NCBI GenBank assembly: GCA_020053355.1
Contig: JAGVNI010000013.1
Coordinates: forward strand, 1-49,316
DNA: 49,316 nt
Source of the DNA: an archaeon
GTDB lineage: Archaea; Micrarchaeota; Micrarchaeia; Anstonellales; Bilamarchaeaceae
Direction: 5' to 3'
The position numbers were made by a program, and so were the translations under genes. The notes under the pieces are model-generated. The model worked only from the letters and a program-made list of their open reading frames with translations, was not told where the DNA came from and ran no database searches. Positions 25,632-33,313 of the stretch are shown here, one piece after another. Each line of letters begins with the position of its first letter. Position 1 is the first letter of the stretch.

Positions 25632-26944
25632 ACAAAGAAACCAGGACATTCCGCGAGTTCGTAGACAAGTTGGTCTCGGAGAAAAAAGCCTGGGCCGCAA
25701 AGAAGCCGGTGGGAAAGCACCTTGAGCTTGCCGGGCTCATGCACGCCCTCGACGGGACGCCGGTGCTCGTTCCTAATGTCCGGGATTCCGCATACCCGGC
25801 CGTGGGGAACGTATTCTCCACCCGCGAGCTGGTCTGCGATTATCTGGGCATCACCAAGGAGGAGCTGGTCCCGCTGCTGGTAAAGGCGATAAACAACCCT
25901 ACGAAACCCGAAACGATGCGGAACTCGTCTGATGCGCCGGTGCTTGAGAACTCGCTTCCTTCCGTCGACCTCGGCTGCCTCCCGATTCCGCTTCACGCGG
26001 AAAAGGACGGCGGGCCGTATATCTCATCAGCGATTATAGTGGCTCAAGACCCCGAGCTTGGGCGGAACATCTCGTTTCATCGGATGATGGTGATTGGCAG
26101 GGATATGGTGGTTGTGCGCATCCTGCCGAGGCACCTCCAGGAGTATGTCAAGCGGGCGGGAGGGGAGCTCGATGTTGCCGTAATCGTCGGCGCGCCGATT
26201 AATGTCCTCCTTGCGGCTGCGACCTCAATCCGCCTCGGGCAGGATGAATTGGAGATAGCGAATGCCATCCAGCCGCTCCGGACCGTTAAACTTGGAAACG
26301 GCATCGAGATTCCCGCAGACTGCGAATTCGCATTTGAAGCAAGGCTCACGAAAGAGACGCATGACGAGGGGCCTTTTGTCGACCTCACCGAGACATACGA
26401 CATCGTAAGGAAGCAGCAGGTCATGAAGTTCACGAAGATGCACCACCGGAATAATGCCATCTGGCACGTCCTCCTTCCAGGAGGCCTTGAACACAAGGTC
26501 CTGATGGGCATGCCCAGGGAACCTACGATTTTCAACGAGGTGAACAAGGTCTGCGAATGCCGGCGCGTCAACCTTACCCCGGGCGGATGCTCATGGCTCC
26601 ATGCAGTTGTCTCCATCAAGAAGAAGAGCGAGGAGGACGGCAAGAAGGCCATAGAAGCGGCGTTTGCCGGGCACAAATCCCTCAAGCATGTAATCATCGT
26701 GGATGACGACATTGACGTGGACAATCCTGCTGATGTGGAATGGGCCGTGGCGACGCGCGTGCAGGCGGACAAGGACACGGTCATAAAGACGAAGCAAAAA
26801 GGCTCGTCGCTGGATCCGAGCGCGGACCCGCACACCTACGACACAACCAAGATGGGCATCGATGCCACGAAACCCCTAATCGCCCATGGAAAGAACTTCG
26901 ACAAGGCGGAGTGGAAGAAGGTAAAGCCCGGGGATTACCTTTAA
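25628..26944 (+). CDS. UbiD-family decarboxylase, probable trans-anhydromevalonate 5-phosphate decarboxylase
   Basis: prFMN-dependent decarboxylase. By context it converts trans-anhydromevalonate 5-phosphate to isopentenyl phosphate. 438 residues, matching archaeal family members. The start is the ATG in the ATGA overlap with ubiX, 7 nt after AGGTGG. The N-terminal alpha/beta domain carries the GTPVLVPNVRDSAYPAVGN segment. The central prFMN/metal-binding split barrel has PYISSAIIVAQDPELGRNISFHRMM-type residues, and the Arg/Glu region (EFAFEARLTKE, EGPFVDLTETYD) supplies the Glu-Arg-Glu network. The C-terminal domain covers the rest. Gene order UbiX-UbiD-AcnX large-AcnX small is the pathway signature. 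A general aromatic-acid decarboxylase role is less likely in this setting. Confidence 0.9.
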   Translation: MNKETRTFREFVDKLVSEKKAWAAKKPVGKHLELAGLMHALDGTPVLVPNVRDSAYPAVGNVFSTRELVCDYLGITKEELVPLLVKAINNPTKPETMRNSSDAPVLENSLPSVDLGCLPIPLHAEKDGGPYISSAIIVAQDPELGRNISFHRMMVIGRDMVVVRILPRHLQEYVKRAGGELDVAVIVGAPINVLLAAATSIRLGQDELEIANAIQPLRTVKLGNGIEIPADCEFAFEARLTKETHDEGPFVDLTETYDIVRKQQVMKFTKMHHRNNAIWHVLLPGGLEHKVLMGMPREPTIFNEVNKVCECRRVNLTPGGCSWLHAVVSIKKKSEEDGKKAIEAAFAGHKSLKHVIIVDDDIDVDNPADVEWAVATRVQADKDTVIKTKQKGSSLDPSADPHTYDTTKMGIDATKPLIAHGKNFDKAEWKKVKPGDYL

Positions 26945-26959
26945 TCCGGTGCAGGCAAA

Positions 26960-28135
26960 ATGATGAAACTCACGGGAGAAGAGCAACGGATGTTCGACGG
27001 CGAAGCCGGAGAGGCCGCACGCGAATCCATGGATATACTGGTGGCGCTTGGGAAAATATACGGCGCGGAAAGGATGGTGCCGGTTACCAGCGTCCAGGTC
27101 TCGGGCGTCTCGTATAAGACAATAGGCGATGCCGGGCTCGATTACCTGAAAAGCCTTGCAGGCAAAGGCGCAAAGACGCGCGTGCCCACGTTCCTCAACC
27201 CAGCCGGCATGGATTCTGCGCAATGGAAGGAGATGCGGATTCCTGAGGACTTCGCGAAAAAGCAGATTGAGATCCTTGACGCGTACGCGACGATGGGGAT
27301 TTCGAAGACCTGCACCTGCGCGCCGTATTTCATCGGGATAAGGCCGAAGAAAGGCGAGCACATCGCCTGGGCCGAGTCGAGCGCGGTCGCATTCGCCAAT
27401 TCGGTGCTGGGCGCACGCACTAACCGGGAGGGCGGGCCGTCCGCCCTGGCTGCCGCAATCTGCGGTGTGACGCCGTATTACGGCCTCCATATCGAAAAGA
27501 ACCGCGTCGCGAATGTGGTTGTGGACGTCAAATGCAACCTCAAGTCGATTGCTGATTTCGGGGCGCTGGGCATGGCCGTGGGCAAGCTTGCGAAGAGCAG
27601 GTATCCGGCGTTCCACGGGATAAAGGCAGCCGGGGAGCCGGCGCTCAAGGTGCTGGGAGCATCAATGGCGGCGACAGGGTCGGTACCGATATTCTTCATC
27701 GAAGGCATCACCCCGGAATACGCCCTGGCCGGTAAGCCGGAGATAATCGTGATTACTGAAAAGGACATACTCGCCGAGAAAAAGTCCGCGGACTCGGGCC
27801 TGAAACCGAACCTCGTCACGATTGGCTGCCCCCATGCCTCGCTCGATGAGATAAAAGATGTCGCCGGGCTGGTCGGGGCCAGAAAACCCACGTGCGAGTT
27901 CTGGGTGTGCACATCACGCAAGCTCAAAGAGGAGGCGAACCGGCTTGGCTACAACAGGCCGATTGAGGCGGCAGGCGGGCGCATTGTCGCGGATACATGC
28001 ATGGTGGTCTGCCCACTCGAAGAGATGGGCTATGTCGTAACCGGCACGGATTCCGGGAAAGCCGCCGCATACCTCCCGAACCTGTGCAAGCAGAAGGTCG
28101 CGTTCGGGGATTTGGAGGACATCCTTTACAGGTGA
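26960..28135 (+). CDS. Phosphomevalonate dehydratase large subunit (aconitase X catalytic domain)
   Basis: Dehydrates mevalonate 5-phosphate to trans-anhydromevalonate 5-phosphate together with the small subunit. 391 residues of aconitase-X fold. Likely iron-sulfur ligands sit in CTCAPYFIG (about residues 118-120), IGCPHAS (about 290) and ADTCMVVCP (about 347). The substrate-binding ESSAVAFANSVLGARTNREG block is strongly conserved in the family, as is the late GYVVTGTDSGKAAAY segment. The start lies 15 nt after the decarboxylase stop. The stop overlaps the first possible start of the small subunit (TGATG). Bacterial aconitase X acts on hydroxyproline; the isoprenoid neighbours favour the mevalonate role here. 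Confidence 0.92.
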   Translation: MMKLTGEEQRMFDGEAGEAARESMDILVALGKIYGAERMVPVTSVQVSGVSYKTIGDAGLDYLKSLAGKGAKTRVPTFLNPAGMDSAQWKEMRIPEDFAKKQIEILDAYATMGISKTCTCAPYFIGIRPKKGEHIAWAESSAVAFANSVLGARTNREGGPSALAAAICGVTPYYGLHIEKNRVANVVVDVKCNLKSIADFGALGMAVGKLAKSRYPAFHGIKAAGEPALKVLGASMAATGSVPIFFIEGITPEYALAGKPEIIVITEKDILAEKKSADSGLKPNLVTIGCPHASLDEIKDVAGLVGARKPTCEFWVCTSRKLKEEANRLGYNRPIEAAGGRIVADTCMVVCPLEEMGYVVTGTDSGKAAAYLPNLCKQKVAFGDLEDILYR

Positions 28136-28140
28136 TGATT

Positions 28141-28596
28141 ATGGCGCCCGAAGTGGACATGGTGTTTGGAGCGAGGCGGATTTCGCGGGGGAAGGCATCC
28201 GGCCCGGCATTGCTGAGCCCCGAGCCGGTAGGATTCCTGGGGGGCGTGGACCCGAAAAGCGGCGAAGTGATTGAGAAGAACCACCCTCTCGTCGGGAAGA
28301 ATGTCGCGGGCCGCGTGCTCGTGTTTCCGCACGGCAAGGGCAGCACGGTCGGTTCTTACGTCATGCTGCAGCTGGCAAAAAACGGAAAGGCGCCGGCGGC
28401 CATCATCAACATAAGCGCCGAGCCGATAATCGCGGTGGGCGCGATAATATCAGGGATACCGATGGTCGACCGGCCCGGACTGGACGTTTTCTCCATAATC
28501 AAAGAGGGCATGATGGTCGAGGTGGACGGTAACGAAGGGAGGATAAGGATAATGGGAAATGAAAGAAAAAAAGAGAAAAAGGATCTGACAAGATGA
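28141..28596 (+). CDS. Phosphomevalonate dehydratase small subunit (DUF126/aconitase X swivel domain)
   Basis: Swivelling-domain partner of the upstream subunit, 151 residues from ATG 28141. The catalytic loop VFPHGKGSTVGSYVMLQL contains the conserved KGS-x-x-GS serines, and the PLVGKNVAGRVLVFP and GIPMVDRPGLDVFSIIKEG segments are typical. GGTGAT lies 4 nt before this ATG and overlaps the large-subunit stop; an alternative ATG at 28135 would add Met-Ile. The tail is very rich in Lys and Arg (NERKKEKKDLTR), which is unusual for the family. Last gene of the ubiX-ubiD-acnX operon. Confidence 0.92.
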   Translation: MAPEVDMVFGARRISRGKASGPALLSPEPVGFLGGVDPKSGEVIEKNHPLVGKNVAGRVLVFPHGKGSTVGSYVMLQLAKNGKAPAAIINISAEPIIAVGAIISGIPMVDRPGLDVFSIIKEGMMVEVDGNEGRIRIMGNERKKEKKDLTR

Positions 28597-28599
28597 TCA

Positions 28600-28704
28600 T
28601 CAGATTTCGCGCCAGCTCGTCCTGCCGCGCCTGCGCGAGTACCATTTTATAACGCGTCCGATATCCCACTCCGTTTTCAGTATCCAGCCGTACATCTTGG
28701 TCAC
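28600..28704 (-). CDS. Possible 34-aa Trp-rich basic microprotein
   Basis: Short frame on the minus strand starting at GTG 28704 (or ATG 28695) and ending 3 nt from the convergent acnX small-subunit stop. It contains MYGWILKTEWDIGRVIKW and a run of Arg (YSRRRGRTSW), with 3 Trp and 7 Arg in about 34 residues. CGGTGA lies just before the ATG. The composition looks like a small membrane-active or nucleic-acid-binding peptide, but no homologue is recognised and it could be chance. An in-frame stop lies 2 codons upstream of the GTG. Confidence 0.25.
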   Translation of the reverse strand: MTKMYGWILKTEWDIGRVIKWYSRRRGRTSWREI

Positions 28705-28864
28705 CGACTAACTATTTTTCGATTGCTCTGATTCTTGCGCGGGCATGGGACCCGCAAACTGCACGGGCTTGAAGATAAGCTCCGTTTTACATGGGAGATA
28801 GGAAAAGGAAAAAAGACTTTATAACCGTTTGTATCGTCCGACGTAAAAAAACGTGAAAAAAAGA

Positions 28865-28906
28865 GGGGCGTTTCTGCGCCCCGTCGTGGAAAAATCACAT
28901 GTGATT
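28865..28906. promoter_or_regulatory. Hairpin and 14-bp perfect palindrome in the 28705-28935 gap
   Basis: The otherwise empty gap holds GGGGCG-TTTCTG-CGCCCC (28865-28882) followed by the perfect palindrome AATCACATGTGATT (28893-28906), 30-70 nt beyond the stop of the minus-strand lipoprotein gene. T-rich minus-strand sequence lies between them and the gene. They may form a terminator, or the palindrome may be an operator. A TATA-like CTTTATAAC lies at about 28818-28826. Nothing else is recognised here. Confidence 0.4.
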
Positions 28907-28935
28907 ATGAAAATAAGGTGGAAAAAACACAAAAA

Positions 28936-30045
28936 TCAGTCGACGCTTCCCTCGACGCATCTGGCGGAGTCGCCGTTGCAGATATAGTCGTCCCCGCAGT
29001 CGATGTCGTCGTAGGTGGCGGTATTGCCGTAGCAGTAATACTCCCGGACCTGGTAATCGCTCAGGCAATCATCTTCGAAATCGCCTGACGCGTCGCTCGT
29101 CACGCCGCGCTTGTAGATGTTGCTTCCACCATCGGTTTCGCTGCAATCGCCGGGTATGCAACGGTCGCTGAAGCACCAGGTTCCGCTCGGGCAGAGCTCA
29201 TCGCTGAAGACGGCCGAGCCGTTTTCCTGGCAAACGTATTCCCTCACCTCGCCCTCATCGGCGCATTTGTCAGTGTATTCGCCGATTGTGAGGTATCCCT
29301 TGAGGAGAGTGACCTTGCCGCGCTTTGACGTGTCGTTTCCTGAATCCGTATCAGTGCACGACATCTGAAGCCAGTTGCATTGGCCGTCGGTGCATCCGTA
29401 ACCGGACGGGCACTGGTTGTTTATCGACTCGAGCTTGTCTCCTTTGCAGTAGTATTCCTTGACCACGCTGTAATCGACGCATGAGTCGTTATATCCTGTG
29501 CCGTTATACATGACCGATTCGCGGCGATAGACGTCGTTTTGGGTTGGCCCGCTGCATCCGGCCTGCACCGGAGGAGTCGTGTTCTGCGTCGTATTCTGCG
29601 AAGGCTTGGGAACGCACCGCCCGTTTTCACAGGATTTGTTCTGGCCGCACTGGATTGTCGCCATCTGCATGGCGTTGTCCAGGCAGGCGTACTCCAGAAG
29701 CTGCTCCGAATCGATGCAATAGTCGGCTTGGCTCTCGTTGCCTTTTGACACAGTGCCCAAGACTGCCGAGTCCAGGCCTCCGTCGCTGTCGGTGCAGTTC
29801 GCTTCAGCCGGCACAACGCATGCGCCCTGATATTGGACGGAGATGCCCGCAAGCTCGGCCTCGCAGTCAGTCGCGTACGTAAAGTTATCCGCACCGCAGA
29901 CAGGCCCGTCGCAGGTCTGGACCGGCAACGTGCCATTGGTCTGGTTCGTCAGGTTGGAACCGGTCTGGTTCCCGCTTCCCGGCCCGCCAGCGCACCCGAC
30001 AGCCAACATCCCGGCTACCATAAGCAGTAATAGAACGCTTCTCAT
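28936..30045 (-). CDS. Cys-rich lipoprotein with a Kazal-like domain and four Cys repeats (369 aa)
   Basis: The signal MRSVLLLLMVAGMLAVGC ends in a lipobox (LAVGC), so lipid anchoring outside the membrane is likely. After an Asn/Thr linker, residues about 45-77 (TCDGPVCGADNFTYATDCEA...GACV) have the Cys/Tyr spacing of a Kazal/follistatin module. Four repeats of about 65-75 residues follow with the pattern C-[ST]-[DE]-[TS]-D-G/S...D.C....V[KR]EYYC......C..G..C..G.C. A short acidic tail ends the protein. Start chosen at ATG 30045, where the signal peptide begins; TTTTAAG about 30 nt upstream predicts a leaderless mRNA. Function unknown; adhesion or protease inhibition are possibilities. Confidence 0.75.
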   Translation of the reverse strand: MRSVLLLLMVAGMLAVGCAGGPGSGNQTGSNLTNQTNGTLPVQTCDGPVCGADNFTYATDCEAELAGISVQYQGACVVPAEANCTDSDGGLDSAVLGTVSKGNESQADYCIDSEQLLEYACLDNAMQMATIQCGQNKSCENGRCVPKPSQNTTQNTTPPVQAGCSGPTQNDVYRRESVMYNGTGYNDSCVDYSVVKEYYCKGDKLESINNQCPSGYGCTDGQCNWLQMSCTDTDSGNDTSKRGKVTLLKGYLTIGEYTDKCADEGEVREYVCQENGSAVFSDELCPSGTWCFSDRCIPGDCSETDGGSNIYKRGVTSDASGDFEDDCLSDYQVREYYCYGNTATYDDIDCGDDYICNGDSARCVEGSVD

Positions 30046-30141
30046 AACAGGGATTTGACAGTGCATATTTCTTAAAACCAGCCGCTTATGCGATTGAAAA
30101 ACACTTTAAGCCAATAACAACCATTAAAAAACCATCTCACA

Positions 30142-30153
30142 GATATATATTTT
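30142..30153 (+). promoter_or_regulatory. TATA box for the 189-aa envelope protein
   Basis: GATATATATTTT about 30-40 nt before the TTG start. A long GGTGAGGGTGGGAG ribosome binding site lies between at 30167-30180. Confidence 0.55.
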
Positions 30154-30181
30154 CATAAACTATTAAGGTGAGGGTGGGAGA

Positions 30182-30751
30182 TTGGAACTTAAACGCGATA
30201 AAATTACCGAAAGGGCTGAAAATAAGGGGGAAGCGAAAAGAAAGGCGCCATTTGCCGCTAAGGCGGTGCTTGTAGGTGCCATAGCAGGCGCCGCAGCGGC
30301 AGCCTGCACTCCAGATGTGAATATAACTGTAACTCCTTACGACCCGTACGCGGAGGATGCAGGAACTGGCGAGGCATGCATAGCGACATGCGAACCCAAG
30401 TCCGGCGTGCTCAGGGAGCCCGGGAACACAGCCGGAACCAACGAACTGCAGGTCGGCGGCGCGGTGTTGAGATTCACCGCACTCGTCGATTCCGGCCCGA
30501 CAAAGGCGGCAACCCTTGAACTGGAGGGATGCGAAGGCGAAAAGCCCGCAGACTCGCTGACGAGCGGCGAGGTGGTCACCCTGACACTTAACAGCGGCGA
30601 ATCCGCGGATGTCATCGTCGAGTCGATGGAATACGACGGCGCAGGGCTGAAAATCGAGGTCAGCGTCACTCCGCTGTGCGAAAGCGCGGATGCCGGCATC
30701 GACGGCAACGGCGGTGCTGACGGAAACGGCGGCGCAGGCGGCTCGGGTTAA
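30182..30751 (+). CDS. Envelope lipoprotein-like protein with 'LESMEYD' domain, TTG start (189 aa)
   Basis: Begins with TTG directly after a strong GGTGAGGGTGGGAG site. A charged N-terminal stretch (about 1-22) precedes a hydrophobic Ala/Gly segment ending AAAACTPD, which looks like a lipobox-type Cys. The extracytoplasmic domain contains DPYAEDAG, a Cys pair, LREPGNTAGTNELQVGGA, DSGPTKAATLELEGC and VIVESMEYDGAGLKIEVSV-type strands, and ends in a Gly/Asn-rich tail. It is a clear paralogue of the gene at 47620-48135 (shared PYDPxAxDAG, DSGxTKAA, LEGC, ESMEYDxAGLK). Function unknown; single-gene unit. Confidence 0.72.
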   Translation: MELKRDKITERAENKGEAKRKAPFAAKAVLVGAIAGAAAAACTPDVNITVTPYDPYAEDAGTGEACIATCEPKSGVLREPGNTAGTNELQVGGAVLRFTALVDSGPTKAATLELEGCEGEKPADSLTSGEVVTLTLNSGESADVIVESMEYDGAGLKIEVSVTPLCESADAGIDGNGGADGNGGAGGSG

Positions 30752-30856
30752 GGGCCTCGCTGAGATAAGTTCTTTCTTTATCACTTTTTTTCATTTATCT
30801 TCGCAACTCTCTTCTTTTCTCATCTTTTGATTCCCTAGCTTGGCCCATTTTTCCAA

Positions 30857-32383
30857 TCAAATCACTTTGCGGAACTGGTAGCCGTACATGCTGTTTTCGA
30901 ACCCTTCGTAGATAGGGACGCGGACGGCTCCAGCGGAAACCAGGTTCCGGAAGAACGGGCCCATGTAGACAGAGCCGATGTCGGTCTGGCGCAGGGGATG
31001 CGGGCTCCCAACGGGTGGAAGCCATTCGTCTATGAACACCAGCGCCCCTCCGACAGAAAGCGCGTTCATGCTGGCGCTTATCATGTTGAACCTCTCCGTC
31101 TTTCCCTGGTTATGCATGCATTGGCGCAGCACGACGCAATCGCAGGATGCGGCCGCGGTCGGGATGTCCGCGAGAGTTGAGGCGACAACCGGGGTTGCGA
31201 TGGGCAGGAAATCGACATACGGACGCTCGCCGCCCCTGGGATTCATCCCGATGCGAAGATGCTCGTCCATGGATGAGAATGCATGCATCACCGCCTGGAA
31301 GGCCGCCTCGCGGAGGGATGCCGCGCCGGGCGTCTCCGGAAGCCTGCCCTGCTCGTAATGCTCCTTCCGATATGCGATGAGGTACATGTGGTGGTGCCGG
31401 TCGATGGGGACTTTAAGCTGGCAGATATAACGCGCGCTCGGCAGTTGCGACATGATGCTGTCCTGAACCATCCTCAGGTCGGCAGGCCGCAGGCCGTCAT
31501 TGAAGAGATATGCGAATCCAGGGCCGAGGGGCCCTCCCCGGTCGGAAAGGAGCGCAGGCCATTCGTCTATGATGACCATGACCCCCCGCTCCTTCAGCGT
31601 CCACCATGCATTGCGGAGGACTTTCAATTTCTCGGTCAGATGCCTGTTCTCATCTATGAACATGTAGTTGCTCTCGCGTTCCTGGCGCTGGACGTCGGAG
31701 TCGATGATGAGATGGAGCGTCTGGGAGAGGAAGACGGTATTGAATGTGCCCCGCTTGAAGGAAAGCTCGCCGAGATCCTCCGAGGCGTAAGTGAATTGGC
31801 AGGGATAATTCCGGAGCTTTTCCCGGGCGATTGCCTTCATGTCTTCCGACCAATCGTTTGCGGTTATCCGCAGGTTCGTAAGGCGGGATGGGGGGAGGAG
31901 GCGGCATACATGGTCGATGACAGAACCTGTCCCGCAGGTCATTTCCAGGATGGAATCGCCAATCAACGCGTCGGGATAAGCCGCGCTTTGGAGGGACACG
32001 AGCTGCCCGAGGAGGTTCGAGATTGCGAGTTCATGCCCGAGCATATGCCGGTCGTAATACGGCGCGAAGAGCTGGTATCGCAGGTTGTTTATCGCAACGG
32101 CATCAAGCCGGGACAGAAGACTGCGGATGCCCGCCTCGTCTTCCGATACGCGCTCGCCGAAATCACGAATCCGCAGGGACAGTTCCCTGCAAACATTATC
32201 ATCATGCCCGCGGCCTGTTTGCGCCGGGGCCGCTATCACGCCGCTTTTATGGGGGCCTGGAGCCGGCCCTTCAAGGAGCGGCTGGACCCCGCTGGTGTGC
32301 CTGCGGTTGCATGCGCCATCTTGCCCGATAACGGCCGGGCCTGAAACGCACTGGGGCTTGGGAGTGTCACGGTTCGCAACCAT
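30857..32383 (-). CDS. Duplicated class I methyltransferase-like protein (508 aa)
   Basis: The first half (about residues 70-330) is a Rossmann methyltransferase. Motif I is SILEMTCGTGSV, an acidic/Asn strand end RITANDWSEDM follows, motif IV is FNTVFLSQTLHLI, and a late strand reads GVMVIIDEWPALL. The second half (about 340-508) repeats the fold end. CDCVVLRQCMHNQGKTERF matches the motif IV region and GGALVFIDEWLPPVG matches the late strand, but no SAM-binding motif I is present, so this copy is probably non-catalytic. The first about 65 residues are low in hydrophobic content and may not be translated; the start at ATG 32383 lacks a clear ribosome site. Substrate unknown. It is followed on the same strand by the exonuclease-like gene's end only. 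Confidence 0.7.
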   Translation of the reverse strand: MVANRDTPKPQCVSGPAVIGQDGACNRRHTSGVQPLLEGPAPGPHKSGVIAAPAQTGRGHDDNVCRELSLRIRDFGERVSEDEAGIRSLLSRLDAVAINNLRYQLFAPYYDRHMLGHELAISNLLGQLVSLQSAAYPDALIGDSILEMTCGTGSVIDHVCRLLPPSRLTNLRITANDWSEDMKAIAREKLRNYPCQFTYASEDLGELSFKRGTFNTVFLSQTLHLIIDSDVQRQERESNYMFIDENRHLTEKLKVLRNAWWTLKERGVMVIIDEWPALLSDRGGPLGPGFAYLFNDGLRPADLRMVQDSIMSQLPSARYICQLKVPIDRHHHMYLIAYRKEHYEQGRLPETPGAASLREAAFQAVMHAFSSMDEHLRIGMNPRGGERPYVDFLPIATPVVASTLADIPTAAASCDCVVLRQCMHNQGKTERFNMISASMNALSVGGALVFIDEWLPPVGSPHPLRQTDIGSVYMGPFFRNLVSAGAVRVPIYEGFENSMYGYQFRKVI

Positions 32384-32489
32384 CGGATGGAAATGGATGA
32401 CGAAGGATTAAAAGGCAAATCGTGAGGATAGAAAAAATTCATCGCCCAAGACCAGGTATTGACATTTATTCGCGTCAATATGCTGCCAT

Positions 32490-33254
32490 TCAGGCATGCT
32501 TGCCTTTTCCGGAGATTTCGTCGAATCCGGTACGCGCCCGTTTCTCGCGGTATGCCCATTCCATCAGCGCTTTCAGGTTCGTGATGTCGGCCGCGTTGTA
32601 GCGGACAAGCCGGTCCAGGACCGCGGGCTCTTTCCTTTTGAGATACCTTTGCCAGAGAAGCACGGCGTCATAGCCGTTCATCCCTTTCAAATCGTCTTCC
32701 CGCTCCATGCCGAAATGCTGCTCTATTTTTTTCAGCCCGCCGCGGACATCGAGCGAAGCGAGGAGGAAGCGGAGATCCACATGGAGGGGCGGAAGCCGGA
32801 TTCCGGGGAAGCTTTTCCGTATGAAGGGGAGGTCGAACATCGAGCCGTTGAACGTTATGACCGTGTCGTATTCCGCGATATCGCGGCGGAAATCGGCAAG
32901 ATTGACGCCGTGCACGTAGCTATGGACTTTCTCCCCGTCGAATAATCCGACGACGGTCATGTAATCGGTCGCCGGGGCGAGGCCGGTCGTCTCGATATCG
33001 ACATAAGCCACGCGGGAAAAGCTCGGAAACGCCCTCCACGCCTCTCCCTTTGGAAGGGCTTCCGAGAAGAACGCCGCATCCCGCGCTTTCAGCGCGTCGC
33101 TCGAGCGCTTTATCCTGCCGCACAAGGACCGGTGGTATTGTGAATCGCCGAAGCGGGCAATGAAGTCATCCCATGCTGAAATGCCGCTCTCCCAGAGCCT
33201 CCGCTCGCGGCGGGGCCCGAAATCCGGGAGATGGATGAACGTATGCTCCAGCAT
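32490..33254 (-). CDS. DEDD-type exonuclease (RNase H-like, YprB family)
   Basis: 254 residues. The 3'-5' exonuclease fold keeps its acidic residues: VDIETTG (about 86-92) supplies Asp and Glu, TFNGSMFDLPF (about 134-144) the next Asp, and RYNAADITNL (about 223-232) the last Asp. The N-terminal 80 residues form a small helical region seen in YprB/RNase_H_2 (PF13482-type) proteins. Likely acts on nucleic acid ends in repair or RNA turnover; substrate not determinable. Divergent from the M42 peptidase gene with about 60 bp between them. The start at ATG 33254 begins MLEHTFIHLPDFGP, the usual family N-terminus. Confidence 0.85.
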   Translation of the reverse strand: MLEHTFIHLPDFGPRRERRLWESGISAWDDFIARFGDSQYHRSLCGRIKRSSDALKARDAAFFSEALPKGEAWRAFPSFSRVAYVDIETTGLAPATDYMTVVGLFDGEKVHSYVHGVNLADFRRDIAEYDTVITFNGSMFDLPFIRKSFPGIRLPPLHVDLRFLLASLDVRGGLKKIEQHFGMEREDDLKGMNGYDAVLLWQRYLKRKEPAVLDRLVRYNAADITNLKALMEWAYREKRARTGFDEISGKGKHA

Positions 33255-33313
33255 GATGGATATTCGCGGTCAAACATTATTAACCTGCGCGGAGAATCGT
33301 GAGCGGTGCGTTT

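Noticed and set aside
25095-26944. UbiX/UbiD pair as quinone biosynthesis
   Set aside because: No other quinone genes nearby; adjacency to aconitase X, mevalonate kinase and isopentenyl phosphate kinase favours the mevalonate role.
26960-28596. Aconitase X as hydroxyproline dehydratase
   Set aside because: No proline-pathway genes; the isoprenoid neighbours fit phosphomevalonate dehydratase.
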